Positions 46,349 through 55,753 of a stretch of 64,000 nt of DNA are shown here, piece by piece (positions within the stretch are counted from its first letter, which is position 1; every line of letters starts with the position of its first letter). Source of the DNA: Marivita geojedonensis (GTDB lineage Bacteria > Pseudomonadota > Alphaproteobacteria > Rhodobacterales > Rhodobacteraceae); contig NZ_JFKC01000001.1 in assembly GCF_002115805.1 (NCBI RefSeq), positions 124,001-188,000 of the forward strand, written 5' to 3'. Position numbers and translations under genes: made by a program. The notes beneath the pieces were generated by a model, which saw only the letters and a program-made list of their open reading frames with translations, was not told where the DNA came from and did no database searches.

Positions 46349-47613
46349 GCCGCAAACTCCTTTGCGATCCTGTCGAGCATCGCGCGCAACTGCGCCGGAA
46401 GCGTTCCTCCCTCGCTCAATACGTAATCGAGAAGGGCAATATCTTCCTCCAATAGAGACAAGAGGCCAAACGAAACGGCCGCCTCATCATCCCCAGCTGC
46501 AAGCGCCCGAACAAAGGGGGCGGCGGGCAAGGCAGATGCCAACGCCTGCGTCAAAGCCGCCGTCGGAATGACGGGTCTTGCTTCGCGGGAGGCGGTCAAT
46601 GCTGAAATGAGCCAGTGCGGGCGCGGCTGAGGGCCGCTTCGCGGCATAACCGTAATCTGTCGGTCTCTCGGCCCCAGCCATCTTGCCGGATGCCCGTCCA
46701 GCGGTGACCCGGACATCAACACATGAGGCCCCGGCGCAACGATCCGCTGTGTCAACTGCCTGAGATCAGCGCCCGAATGTGTGCGCACCGTTTGCGCTTC
46801 GCGCAGCGCCGCGCCAGCAATATGCACTGTCCGAAGAACTTCCGCCTCACCCGTCGCGATCAAATTGCCTAGATTGGCCACATCTTCGGCGTTGATATCC
46901 CAAACCGGGACATCCAGACCGGCGGGAAAATGTTCGTGGATGCAAAGGCCCGCTGCACCTTGCGGATGCCTCTGTCCGCGGAAGACAAGCTTGATCTGGT
47001 CGCTCAAGCCGTCTGTGGGGACGACAGACGGTCCTTCCGGCTGACACAGGAATACCGGTCCGCTCGTCATCCGGGTGAGCGCCTCCAAACCGTCCGCAAG
47101 TGGCTTCTCGCGCCCGTGTAGTGCCATTGCCGGGCTGAACGCGAAAGGCCGCGTGTCGGTCGCCATTACAAAGACTGCAGCTGGAGTCTCGTCCTGAGCC
47201 GGCATTCCGCCAAAGGGCCGCCTGCGCAGCAAAGGCCAAAAGCCCGCCTCTTGCATCAGCCGACGAAGACCGGTCGTTGTCCCGGCGTTAGAGACATCGT
47301 GATGCTGACGGCCTGCGCCCTCTTCTCGGAAAAGAACGATCTCGGAGAGCTTCCTCCCCGGCAGAAGCGAGATGCGCGCAACGCGTCCAGCGATCGGCGC
47401 GGTCAGGCAGACGTTCGGCGCGTGCCGCAAACAGGCCACAGCCGCCCCCTGCGCAACAAGTTCACCTTCACGCACAAGCGGCGTAACTGCGATCGAAGAC
47501 CCGGACGGTGCGCGTACCGCGGCTTCTTCGGTCGTGACGTCCATGATCTCGGCTGGACCGGACGGAGAAGGAAAGACCGGCATCAGCCCGGCACCTCGTC
47601 CGAAAAATCCCAT
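46345..47613 (-). CDS. nqrA: Na+-NQR subunit A
   Basis: The protein has 422 residues from MGFFGRGAGLMPVFPSPSGP, with GGAGG 5 nt upstream; the frame is open 24 codons further. APIAGRVARISLLPGRKL (biotinyl-lipoyl-like) and GEAEVLRTVHIAGAALRE are NqrA features. It is the peripheral cytoplasmic subunit linked to the quinone site. First gene of the operon; its promoter is in the 180-bp divergent gap. Confidence 0.92.
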   Translation of the reverse strand: MGFFGRGAGLMPVFPSPSGPAEIMDVTTEEAAVRAPSGSSIAVTPLVREGELVAQGAAVACLRHAPNVCLTAPIAGRVARISLLPGRKLSEIVLFREEGAGRQHHDVSNAGTTTGLRRLMQEAGFWPLLRRRPFGGMPAQDETPAAVFVMATDTRPFAFSPAMALHGREKPLADGLEALTRMTSGPVFLCQPEGPSVVPTDGLSDQIKLVFRGQRHPQGAAGLCIHEHFPAGLDVPVWDINAEDVANLGNLIATGEAEVLRTVHIAGAALREAQTVRTHSGADLRQLTQRIVAPGPHVLMSGSPLDGHPARWLGPRDRQITVMPRSGPQPRPHWLISALTASREARPVIPTAALTQALASALPAAPFVRALAAGDDEAAVSFGLLSLLEEDIALLDYVLSEGGTLPAQLRAMLDRIAKEFAA

Positions 47614-47793
47614 GCTGCCTCCGCTCGACTGCACCGCACCTGTCTGCGGCGATCCTTGAGTGCTCCGACACGTTTCGCCCCCCACGGTAACAACGGGATT
47701 CGCCGCCTGATATGATCGACATCAACGTCCGCGTTCCCTTATCCGGTTTAGGATTCGGCCAGTTCATCCAATTCTCAGTCCAGGAGACGTTTG
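47614..47793. promoter_or_regulatory. Divergent promoter region, nqrA and pentahaem cytochrome
   Basis: A 180-bp non-coding gap between outward-facing genes. AGGAG at 47782-47786 serves the cytochrome gene and GGAGG serves nqrA. I see no clear operator. Shared control of both transcripts is plausible from the layout. Confidence 0.4.
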
Positions 47794-48981
47794 ATGTTTC
47801 GACCAGATTTATCCACCACACGACCACTGTTTTTCATTGCTGCTTTCGCCGCAATTTCCTTTGTTGGTCAGACATTTGCACAGTCCGCAAGCGAAACGCC
47901 CGATGCCGGAAACGAAGAGGCGACAATTCCCTTCGCACTTCCGAAATCCGGTCCCTTCACCCCGGCAGAGATCAAGATCGACAATGATAAGGCGATTGCA
48001 GACTGGTTCCGTTCGGCACACGCGAATGCCGCTGCAGAGGCTTTCAGCCACTGGGACGATGACGGAGAGATTCGCGCGGCCTGCGCAACCTGCCACTCTG
48101 GCGAAGGCTTTCGCGATTTCCACGGATTGGACGGAACGGAAGCAGGTGTGGTGAACGGAACGATCAACACCGGCGGTGTTGTCGACTGCGGCACGTGCCA
48201 TAATGCCGGCTTGGCCGAAATCCGCGAGATCACCTTCCCGAGCGGCGTTGTGCACCCGGTTCAGGGGGTCGAAGCCTCGTGCCTGACCTGCCATCAGGGT
48301 CGCGCAGCAGGTAGCACCGTGGAGGCCGCCATCGCCAATCTGGAACTCGACACGCCTAACGGCGAACTGCGTTTCATCAACCCTCATTACGCAACCGCAG
48401 CAGCTACATGGCTGGGTGGGTATGGTGCGGCGGGGTATCACTACGATGGCCGTGAGTATTCCGGGCGGTTCTTTCATGCCCGACCTGTCGCAAGCTGCAA
48501 TTCCTGTCACGAACCGCATACGCTTGAGGTCGAATTCGAACCGTGCCTGACCTGCCACCAGGCGGAAAAGCCCGAAGACATTCGCATCGCCCGCCAAAGC
48601 TATGACGGCAGCGGAAACACCTCGGTCGGGATCAGCGCCGACATTTCCGCAAACGCCGCAACACTGCTTGATTTGATCCGCGACTATACCGACGACGTGG
48701 TCGGAGCGCCGGTGGTTTATGATGGGACGCGCTACCCCTACTTCTTCGCTGATTCAAATGGAGATGGTGTGATCGACACGGGTGAGGACGGGCGTCCTGT
48801 TGCTTATGGGTCCTGGACCCCGCGCAGCTTGCGGACCGCGTTCAACTGGAAACTGGTCACAGCCGACCCCGGAAACTATGCGCACAATCCGCAATATTCG
48901 CTGGAACTGCTGTACGATTCCATTGCCGACCTGAGCGAGGCTCTTGGCAAGGATATCGAAGACCTTGATCTGCTGCGCTGA
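47794..48981 (+). CDS. Periplasmic pentahaem cytochrome c with an EF-hand-like loop
   Basis: The protein has 395 residues from ATG 47794, with AGGAG 7 nt upstream and a signal peptide ending TFAQS. Five CxxCH sites: CATCH, CGTCH, CLTCH, CNSCH and CLTCH, all between residues 85 and 255. The last third is haem-free and includes FADSNGDGVIDTGED, an EF-hand/dockerin-like Ca2+ loop. Multihaem c proteins shuttle electrons in the periplasm; the subfamily is not one I recognise. It is divergent from the nqr operon and 40 bp ahead of an antiporter. Confidence 0.85.
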   Translation: MFRPDLSTTRPLFFIAAFAAISFVGQTFAQSASETPDAGNEEATIPFALPKSGPFTPAEIKIDNDKAIADWFRSAHANAAAEAFSHWDDDGEIRAACATCHSGEGFRDFHGLDGTEAGVVNGTINTGGVVDCGTCHNAGLAEIREITFPSGVVHPVQGVEASCLTCHQGRAAGSTVEAAIANLELDTPNGELRFINPHYATAAATWLGGYGAAGYHYDGREYSGRFFHARPVASCNSCHEPHTLEVEFEPCLTCHQAEKPEDIRIARQSYDGSGNTSVGISADISANAATLLDLIRDYTDDVVGAPVVYDGTRYPYFFADSNGDGVIDTGEDGRPVAYGSWTPRSLRTAFNWKLVTADPGNYAHNPQYSLELLYDSIADLSEALGKDIEDLDLLR

Positions 48982-49021
48982 GCGGCAGATCACCCCCCTT
49001 AGCAGGAAGAGAGCCAACTGA

Positions 49022-50194
49022 ATGGATCAGGCCTTGGTGTTGATTACACTCGGCGTTCTCTTCCTCGGAGGGCTCGCGGCGGACCATGTCGGACGGGTCA
49101 CGCGGCTGCCACGGGTGACGCTGCTACTGTTGCTGGGTTTGCTGCTTGGCCAGTCCGGTTTCGGTCTCCTGCCAGATCAGTCTGCGGATTGGTTCGAACC
49201 GATCTCGGTCGTGGCCCTGACCATGGTCGCCTTCCTCTTGGGCGCAGATCTGACGCAGGAGAATCTTGCCCGGCATGGGCGTGCAATCTTTTCCATATCG
49301 ATCATGATCGTTTTGGGCACGACCCTCATCGTTTGGGCAGGGCTGACTGCACTGGGGCTTGATCCCGCACTTGCTCTTCTGCTTGGGGCAATTGCTACCG
49401 CAACAGCCCCGGCGGCAATTGCCGATGTGATCCACCAATCCGGCATACGCAACGGGTTTACCGAAACCATCAGCGGGATCGTGGCAATCGACGATGTCTG
49501 GGGGCTGATCGTTTTCAGCCTTTGCCTTGCCGTCGCGCACCCGTCAGACGGGTGGTCCGGCCCACTGATGGATGCGGGGCACCATATTGGAGGAGCGCTT
49601 CTCCTTGGTGTTCTGATCGGCGCACCGGCGGCTTATCTGTCGGGCAGGCTCAAACCGGGCGAACCACTGCAGACCGAAGCGTTCGGTATCGTCTTTCTGA
49701 CCGCAGGTCTGGCCGTATGGATGGACGTTTCATTCCTGATTGCCGGGATGACCGCCGGAGCCTTAATTGCCAACCTCGCGCGGCATCACGACTATGCCTT
49801 CAACGAAATCGAACGAATCGAACAGCCCTTCATGCTGCTGTTCTTTCTGCTCGCCGGGGCCTCACTTGAACTGCACGCACTCTTATCGCTGGGTTGGATT
49901 GCCGCCAGTTATATCGGACTGCGCATTCTGGCGCGTCTGCTGAGTGGGGAAATCGGGGCCCGGCTTGGGCGAGTGCCGAAGATCGAAACACATCTTTACG
50001 GTCCGGCGCTCCTCCCTCAGGCAGGCGTCGCAGTCGGCATGGCTCTTGTGGCAGCCGAAACGCTGAAGGGCTGGGGCGAAACGATCATGACACTGACCAT
50101 TGCAGCAACGGTTGTGTTCGAGATCATCGGCCCACCGTTGACACTTGCCGCCATCCGATATCGAGACCACGCGACACCACCGGGAAAACCGTGA
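49022..50194 (+). CDS. CPA2-type cation:proton antiporter
   Basis: The protein has 390 residues and 11-13 helices: the N-terminus reads LVLITLGVLFLGGLAADHVG, and GVVAIDDVWGLIVFSL-like ISGIVAIDDVWGLI holds the ion-binding Asp pair. There is no C-terminal TrkA-N domain, so it is of the NhaS/NapA-like short form. It exchanges Na+ or K+ for H+. Behind a cytochrome and near Na+-NQR, a Na+ cycle role is a fair guess. Confidence 0.88.
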   Translation: MDQALVLITLGVLFLGGLAADHVGRVTRLPRVTLLLLLGLLLGQSGFGLLPDQSADWFEPISVVALTMVAFLLGADLTQENLARHGRAIFSISIMIVLGTTLIVWAGLTALGLDPALALLLGAIATATAPAAIADVIHQSGIRNGFTETISGIVAIDDVWGLIVFSLCLAVAHPSDGWSGPLMDAGHHIGGALLLGVLIGAPAAYLSGRLKPGEPLQTEAFGIVFLTAGLAVWMDVSFLIAGMTAGALIANLARHHDYAFNEIERIEQPFMLLFFLLAGASLELHALLSLGWIAASYIGLRILARLLSGEIGARLGRVPKIETHLYGPALLPQAGVAVGMALVAAETLKGWGETIMTLTIAATVVFEIIGPPLTLAAIRYRDHATPPGKP

Positions 50195-50219
50195 GTGTCG
50201 CAAGCCGGACTGTTGGGCC

Positions 50220-51806
50220 TCAGGAAGCGAACGGAGTATCCAGTACGCCGACCAACTGCATGAGGAATTCGCCGTCATAGGGATTCAGCGCATCCTGATA
50301 GTGCTCTTCGATCGCACGGACGGCACTGTTGATACTGGATTGAGAACCGTCATAGAGCGCCATAACCTCGGCGGCGTTCTCGACGTCTGACATGCCTTTG
50401 TGAACAGCAAAATACGCGCCGATATCGACCTTGTTTTCAAGATATGCCCGGTCGGCCAGTTGCTGCATCATGAACTCATAGCCCGCCGACATGTTCAGTT
50501 CGGCCTTTGCGCCTTCGAGCACTTTAAGAATGAACTGGTCCCTGGAGACTGAACCGCTTTCCAGCGCATCGACCCAGAAGCTCAGACCGGTGTCGTCCGG
50601 GGTCCGTCCCAGGACATTATTGTAGACCGTAGTGGCAAAGGCCAAATTGGAAGTGCCTTCCGGGTAAGCTTCGCGGGTTTCTGCCTGATCGGAAAACAGC
50701 CGGGCCATGTCTTCCATGGACAAGCCCTTCGCAAAGGCCGTTCCCCAGAACCCAAGCCCAATCGCGTCGGGTGCGCGGTTGAAATAGGCGATATACACTT
50801 CGACAACATCTTCAAGCGCATCCCGGCTCAGTCCGGTATGTCCCCCGAAAACCTCGAGATTCATTGGACCGCCGAAAACATCCAAGTCAGTTCCGAAATC
50901 GATCAGTTCGACATCGTCAAGCAGGATCGTCCCGAGACCGAACAGCTTATGGTCGGACACAGAGACCGCCGACTTTCCCAGAATCAGTGAATATTCGCTC
51001 TGGTTGCCGGCAAAAACCGCCGTGTCAGTGCCGCCAAGGCCAACAATTTCCTTCAAGCCGGAGATCGCGGTCAGGGTGTCCGCCCCAGAGGTTCCCATCA
51101 GAACGCTGGCGTCTAGGTCCCCATTTTCCCCTGCATCGTCCGACACCAATTGGTCGTCGGGGCTCGGAACCGGGACTTCAAGCTTGGGGTTGCTGGTCAG
51201 GGATTTGCTGTTCCCAAGCAGGTCCAAGTATGAATAGACAACGCTGATTTCCGCATCGATATCCGCCTCGGTCACCGTGTATTGCTGGTTGGTCGCCCAT
51301 GAAATCGGCTCACCGTCGCGGAGCCATTTGTACGTCACGGTCGACTGGTCGATACCGTTAGGGTCTGTCACCGCATTCGGACGGGCTGTCAGGGTTTCGC
51401 CGACCTCCGCATCACCAAGAACGATCAGCGGATTGTAGGGAGCCGAGTCATCAGGAAGAGGAGTGCCCTCAACAGGCACAGCCGGTTCCGGGTCGCTCGT
51501 CAGGATTTCCAACGTTCCACCAAAATCGACATACGAGTAACGGATGCTGATTTGGGTGCCGACATCCTCACTGGTCACTTCGTACGTCGCAGAGGTCGCG
51601 CCAACGATTTCCTGTCCATCGCGCAGCCACTGGAAGGTCGCGGTGGAATAGTCGATGCCATCGGCATCCCCGATCCCGTTTGGCCGCGCAATAAGCGTTT
51701 CCCCGACATAGGCGATCCCAAGAATCGTAACTGGGCCTTTGGGGGTGTTATTGTAGCTGACTTCTTGTTCCATAAGCCTGACTTCCGTCAGATCGTTGAA
51801 CATCAA
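50220..51806 (-). CDS. Exported Ig-like / hemolysin-repeat / DUF4214 protein
   Basis: The protein has 528 residues; ATGs at 51803 and 51773 are alternative starts and none has a strong ribosome site. Two Ig-like repeats (about 20-110 and 122-205) share FQWLRDGQEIVGA / YKWLRDGEPISWA cores. A GTSGADTLT hemolysin-type nonapeptide-like motif (near 237) follows, then a DUF4214 domain (about 340-500, VYIAYFNRAPDAIGLGFW, VYNNVLGRTPDDTGLSFW). It is acidic and almost Cys-free, with no N-terminal signal; a type I secretion substrate or adhesin is likely. No T1SS genes adjoin. Confidence 0.8.
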   Translation of the reverse strand: MMFNDLTEVRLMEQEVSYNNTPKGPVTILGIAYVGETLIARPNGIGDADGIDYSTATFQWLRDGQEIVGATSATYEVTSEDVGTQISIRYSYVDFGGTLEILTSDPEPAVPVEGTPLPDDSAPYNPLIVLGDAEVGETLTARPNAVTDPNGIDQSTVTYKWLRDGEPISWATNQQYTVTEADIDAEISVVYSYLDLLGNSKSLTSNPKLEVPVPSPDDQLVSDDAGENGDLDASVLMGTSGADTLTAISGLKEIVGLGGTDTAVFAGNQSEYSLILGKSAVSVSDHKLFGLGTILLDDVELIDFGTDLDVFGGPMNLEVFGGHTGLSRDALEDVVEVYIAYFNRAPDAIGLGFWGTAFAKGLSMEDMARLFSDQAETREAYPEGTSNLAFATTVYNNVLGRTPDDTGLSFWVDALESGSVSRDQFILKVLEGAKAELNMSAGYEFMMQQLADRAYLENKVDIGAYFAVHKGMSDVENAAEVMALYDGSQSSINSAVRAIEEHYQDALNPYDGEFLMQLVGVLDTPFAS

Positions 51807-52279
51807 GCCCCGGCCGCAAGGCTATCTTCCTGCACCCTGACCAGACAATCGATGACCGGCCAGCGCAAAATGACGGCCGAAATCACTGTGTCTGTGCGTG
51901 CACAGGTTGATGTATCCGGGAAAGTGGTCTGGCGCACCCTGCCTCCGGTCATGCGCCTGGACCCTGCCTGCTTTCTGCTCGTCGACCTTTTGTTGAGATT
52001 CCGCGCTGAAGTATTTGAAAACCGCACTATCAGGTTGCCGTGTTTCGCAACCCTTGCCCTTTCGTTACCGGCAGCAAACAGCCGATACGGCAGGCAAACC
52101 ACGACTTTCGCAAAGCTTGCCGCGCGGCCTTTCACCGCAATTCCCGTAAAAATTGTTGTGAACAGGGCAAAATGGGTTTGAACCTGAGCGCTGTTTGACG
52201 GTTTCATGATGACTGACCCGCACGGCTTGGATTTGTGATCCCGCCTGCGCATTGATTGGACTGTTTTGAAAGGTTCCGC
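51807..52279. other. 473-bp intergenic region without a convincing gene
   Basis: It lies between the divergent DUF4214 protein and the L,D-transpeptidase and should hold both promoters. Open frames exist on both strands here, but neither has a family look, a ribosome site or coding-type composition. The segment around 52130-52170 is more A+T-rich than its surroundings. I see no hairpin terminator or repeat. Confidence 0.5.
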
Positions 52280-52924
52280 ATGATTTCCCGACGCCAGATG
52301 ATTGCAACGCTCGCCGCCCTTGCAACCCCCGCACTCGTACGCCCGGCATTGGCTGCGCCAGGAGACTGGGACAGCTGGGATGCTCAGGTGACGCCGGCGA
52401 ATTTCGACCTTGGCACGACGAACCCATGGGGTCTGCATCCGCGCTTCCTTCCGGTCAGAGTTCAGGCAAATCCGGGGCTCACACCGGGGGATATTCATGT
52501 CGATGCGGTAGCTCGATATCTCTACCATATCCAAGACGATGGAACCGCGATGCGCTACGGCGTCGCCATCGGGCGCGACGGTCTGTACGAGCCAGGCGTT
52601 TATACGATCCGCCGCAAAGCCAAATGGCCGGGCTGGACACCGACCGCAGCCATGATCAACCGCGAGCCTGACAAGTACGCTCGCTGGGAGGACGGTATGC
52701 CTCCCGGCCCTGAAAACGCTCTCGGGTCACGTGCACTCTATCTGTATGTAGGCAATCGAGACACATACCTGCGCATTCACGGCACTCCGGCACCGCGCTC
52801 GATCGGAACGCGGGCCAGCTCGGGCTGCGTACGGATGGTGATGCCTCACATCAATGCTTTGTACGATCAGGTGAGCACGGGCGTGACGGCCTTTCTGTAT
52901 CCGACTGACGGAGGATCGCTTTAA
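52280..52924 (+). CDS. L,D-transpeptidase (YkuD family)
   Basis: The protein has 214 residues from MISRRQMIATLAALATPALV, a Tat-like (SRRQM) leader; GAAAGG is 7 nt upstream. The catalytic motif HGTPAPRSIGTRASSGCVRM (His, then SxGCxR) is complete near residues 171-190. It links 3-3 peptidoglycan cross-links or attaches proteins to the wall in the periplasm. Monocistronic by appearance. Confidence 0.92.
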   Translation: MISRRQMIATLAALATPALVRPALAAPGDWDSWDAQVTPANFDLGTTNPWGLHPRFLPVRVQANPGLTPGDIHVDAVARYLYHIQDDGTAMRYGVAIGRDGLYEPGVYTIRRKAKWPGWTPTAAMINREPDKYARWEDGMPPGPENALGSRALYLYVGNRDTYLRIHGTPAPRSIGTRASSGCVRMVMPHINALYDQVSTGVTAFLYPTDGGSL

Positions 52925-52936
52925 CGCGATTCACCC

Positions 52937-53212
52937 TCAGCCATTTGGGCGGGTGCAGATCGGATTACCGCTGGATGTGCGCAACGGAAGTTCGGTGGTC
53001 TCGACCGGGCCGCGATGGGTGTACCAGTAACATCCGTCCTCAGCCTTGATGCGCGCGGTCGTCAGATCCTGATAAGGGGCGGCGATCTCCACCACGGACT
53101 CCGGCACGGTGACCAACCCGGCTCCGGATGAACCGCCGGACGGCACGGGTTCGCAGGCGGCAAGCCCGAGGAGAACTAACGGGACCGCGAAAAAAGCCTT
53201 GCCTTTGGTCAT
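52937..53212 (-). CDS. Small putative lipoprotein
   Basis: The protein has 91 residues from MTKGKAFFAVPLVLLGLAAC; LGLAAC is a good lipobox, so the mature protein begins at Cys20. The mature part is 72 residues and has two more Cys (GCYWYTHRG and PICTRPNG). Open codons upstream to 53422 lack coding character. No family recognised. It converges on the L,D-transpeptidase with 12 bp between stops. Confidence 0.7.
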   Translation of the reverse strand: MTKGKAFFAVPLVLLGLAACEPVPSGGSSGAGLVTVPESVVEIAAPYQDLTTARIKAEDGCYWYTHRGPVETTELPLRTSSGNPICTRPNG

Positions 53213-53346
53213 TTGAAAACACTCCGGAAAATTGGTCTGTGGCGCAAATTTGCATCCCCGGAGCACCCCCGCAAGCCTGTCCCACGCGACACAGACACTC
53301 TTGATCAGAGGTGTCGCTCTGGGGAACCACCTTCGAAGGGTGCCTC

Positions 53347-54582
53347 TCAGCGCTTCGCGGCTCTTTCGGCGATGCGGAGGCACAATCCGGTTGCCTGAAC
53401 CATGTCCTGGACAGAAATCCACTCTAGGGGTCCATGCACGTTCTGCATCCCGGTGAACAGGTTTGGACAGGGCACTCCCAGTTCCGTAAGACGGGATCCA
53501 TCTGTGCCGCCACGTATCGGAACAGATTTTTCCGCCACGCCCAAATCGGACAGCGCGGCACGGGCGAGTTCAACCGGCGTCATGTCGTTTTCCAGCCAGT
53601 AGCGCATGTTTCGGTATTGCGGCGTAATATCACAACTGATTTCGGCCCGTGGTTCCGTAGCCGAGATGGTTTCGCAAACCTGGCGCACCAAAGCGCCCTT
53701 GGCTTCCAGTCCGTCCAACTCGAAATCCCTAAGGATGAAACGCAAGACGACTTCGGCTGCGCTGCCTTCGATATCCACCGCATGAATGAAGCCGTCGCGC
53801 CCATCTGTGGTCTCCGGCGTCATGATCACTTGCGGAAGCGTGTCGATGATCTTGGCGCCAAGATGCAGGGCGTTTACCAACTTGTCTTTCGCCGTACCCG
53901 GATGAATGGAAACCCCTTTGACGGTAACCACCGCAAAGTCTGCGGAGAAGGTCTCATAGGTGATTTCGCCAAGCTCACCGCCATCGAAGGTATACGCGAA
54001 ATCGACGTTCAGATCTGCGGGCAACTTGGGGTCTACGCCACGACCGATTTCTTCGTCCGGCGTAAACGCCACCCGGATCGTTGGGCGCTCGATTTCCGGG
54101 TTCTCAAGCAGATGACGCGCCGCCGTCATGATGATGGCAACTCCGGCCTTGTCATCGGCCCCGAGTAGAGTGAGGCCCGAGGCCGTCACGATATCATCAC
54201 CGATCTTCTCGGAAAGGTAAGGAAATGCTTCCGGCGTCAGGACAAGTTCAGGATCGTCCGGAAAGGTGATCGCCCCGCCATTGTAACCTTCCACGACACG
54301 CGGTTTGACTCCCGTCGCATTGAACTGCGGCGCTGTATCCACATGTGCGAGAAAGCCGATGGTCGGTCCCTCCGAATTACCCGGAATCGTAGCAATCACC
54401 GTCCCGTAGCTCGTCTTGGTCACGTCCGACGCGCCCATGCCGGACAGCTCTTCAACCACGAGGTCGAGCATATCGTGCTGACAGGAGGTCGATGGCGTGG
54501 ACGTGCTGTCCATGTCCGCCTGACTGTCGATGGCACAATACCGAACAAGACGTTCTTTGAGCTCTGCTTTGAACTGGGTCAT
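53347..54582 (-). CDS. pepT: Peptidase T (tripeptide aminopeptidase)
   Basis: The protein has 411 residues, an M20 family zinc enzyme. Ligands and catalytic residues: FLAHVDTAPQ (His, Asp), LLGADDKAGVA (bridging Asp), FTPDEEIGRGVD (catalytic Glu-Glu), and the C-terminal PIRGGTDGSRLTE. It removes the N-terminal residue from tripeptides in the cytoplasm. Full length and intact. Confidence 0.95.
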   Translation of the reverse strand: MTQFKAELKERLVRYCAIDSQADMDSTSTPSTSCQHDMLDLVVEELSGMGASDVTKTSYGTVIATIPGNSEGPTIGFLAHVDTAPQFNATGVKPRVVEGYNGGAITFPDDPELVLTPEAFPYLSEKIGDDIVTASGLTLLGADDKAGVAIIMTAARHLLENPEIERPTIRVAFTPDEEIGRGVDPKLPADLNVDFAYTFDGGELGEITYETFSADFAVVTVKGVSIHPGTAKDKLVNALHLGAKIIDTLPQVIMTPETTDGRDGFIHAVDIEGSAAEVVLRFILRDFELDGLEAKGALVRQVCETISATEPRAEISCDITPQYRNMRYWLENDMTPVELARAALSDLGVAEKSVPIRGGTDGSRLTELGVPCPNLFTGMQNVHGPLEWISVQDMVQATGLCLRIAERAAKR

Positions 54583-54709
54583 GAGGCCTCCTCGGGGTTG
54601 ATCGCAAGGGGCACCACAGCACCGGAACTGTCAAGCCGCGTCCTGTCGTGAACAACTCGCAAATCAGACGCCAGGTTCAACGGAAATGCAGGAAAGCTGT
54701 GCAACTCCT

Positions 54710-55309
54710 TCAGATGCGACGGCGCCCCAGAGCCCAGTCAACTGCGTCATCCAAGCGGTCGTCCCCCCAGAATACCTCGCCACCCACAACGAAGCTGGGC
54801 GCGCCGAAGACGCCAAGATGCATTGCCTCCTGCGTGGCTTCGGCCAAGGCGTTTTCAATCCGTTCGGACTGGGCCGTTTGCAAAATCTGTTCGGGATCGT
54901 GACCGATGTCGCGCAGACTGGCAGACAGATTTGGCTCCTCACCGGCGGGTTCTCCCTTTTCGAACCAGCGTCGATAGGTCTCCCGCACATAGTCTTTGGC
55001 CCACCCTTTCTCAGCCCCAACCTGTGCAACCAGATTTGCAAGGACAAGACCGGGCAAGGGGTACGGTGCAGGAATTTGCGGCTTCAAACCATAGCGATCG
55101 GCTCTGCGTTCGATATCCCGCCACATATATGACGTCTTGATCGGCTTGTCTTTGAACGGGATGTTGTTCTGCTCGATCATTACATGCCGAACGTTGAAGG
55201 GACGCCAATTGAAGCTAACACCGTAGGTGTCCTCGACCTCACCGATCCGCATGACACTCAGATAGCTGTAAGTGCTGCCGATCGAAAACCAGAAATCAAT
55301 TTGGGACAT
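54710..55309 (-). CDS. DsbA-fold protein, 2-hydroxychromene-2-carboxylate isomerase-like
   Basis: The protein has 199 residues from MSQIDFWFSIGSTYSYLSVM. A Ser replaces the CxxC of thioredoxins in IGSTYSYL, as in HCCA isomerase and kappa-class GST; FGAPSFVVGGEVFWGDDRL is the cis-Pro segment. HCCA isomerase acts in naphthalene degradation, but no such genes are here, so a glutathione-linked isomerase of unknown substrate is more careful. Confidence 0.85.
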   Translation of the reverse strand: MSQIDFWFSIGSTYSYLSVMRIGEVEDTYGVSFNWRPFNVRHVMIEQNNIPFKDKPIKTSYMWRDIERRADRYGLKPQIPAPYPLPGLVLANLVAQVGAEKGWAKDYVRETYRRWFEKGEPAGEEPNLSASLRDIGHDPEQILQTAQSERIENALAEATQEAMHLGVFGAPSFVVGGEVFWGDDRLDDAVDWALGRRRI

Positions 55310-55517
55310 GAGACTTTCCCTTCGCCAAGAGACCCCGCCTGCGTCAGCCTACGCCGAGTCTGTTTGCATCTCCAAATCGTTGCTGGATGACGCTTCGCGG
55401 TAAAGGACGTGAAAACGGCTCTGGTAGGTTCAATGGTAAGGCGCCCAAACATGTGCAGGACACGATTTCGCCGCCCCAGAAAGGCATCTCGCGCCTGGAA
55501 TACGCCATTCACACCCG
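55310..55517. other. 208-bp spacer, no gene recognised
   Basis: It lies downstream of the GlsB/fmt/def operon and upstream of the isomerase-like gene. Open frames are short and have no ribosome site. The segment GGTTCAA near 55425 recalls a T-loop, but no cloverleaf can be drawn around it. Confidence 0.4.
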
Positions 55518-55751
55518 TCAAGACCGGAGCTGTTGCACCACCCAGATCACGATCATTGCGCCCAAGATGGCTCCGACAAAACCGGCGACCGCGCCAGTTG
55601 CAGCCAGCAGGAGCCGGATCACCAATCCGCCGATCAAAGCCCCTGCAACACCAACCATCACCGTGGCGAGTGTACTCATCTCGACCCGCATCACTCGCGT
55701 TGCAAGAAAGCCGGCAGCGGCACCGATGATCAGGAGGAACAGAATATGCAT
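55518..55751 (-). CDS. GlsB/YeaQ/YmgE-family membrane protein 1
   Basis: The protein has 77 residues and three hydrophobic segments (MHILFLLIIGAAAGFLATRV, MVGVAGALIGGLVIRLLLAA, and a third). This is the small stress-associated family once called transglycosylase-associated. It follows its paralogue by 2 bp. Function not settled. Confidence 0.8.
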   Translation of the reverse strand: MHILFLLIIGAAAGFLATRVMRVEMSTLATVMVGVAGALIGGLVIRLLLAATGAVAGFVGAILGAMIVIWVVQQLRS

Positions 55752-55753
55752 CG

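Noticed and set aside
51803..52534. Long minus-strand frame (243 codons) ending in ATGA overlap with the DUF4214 gene
   Set aside because: Its first half is antisense to the L,D-transpeptidase and the rest is basic, low-complexity and without a ribosome site or family look. A shorter version from 52207 cannot be excluded but has no support.
55400..55470. tRNA-like GGTTCAA segment
   Set aside because: No acceptor stem, D-arm or anticodon arm can be formed around it.
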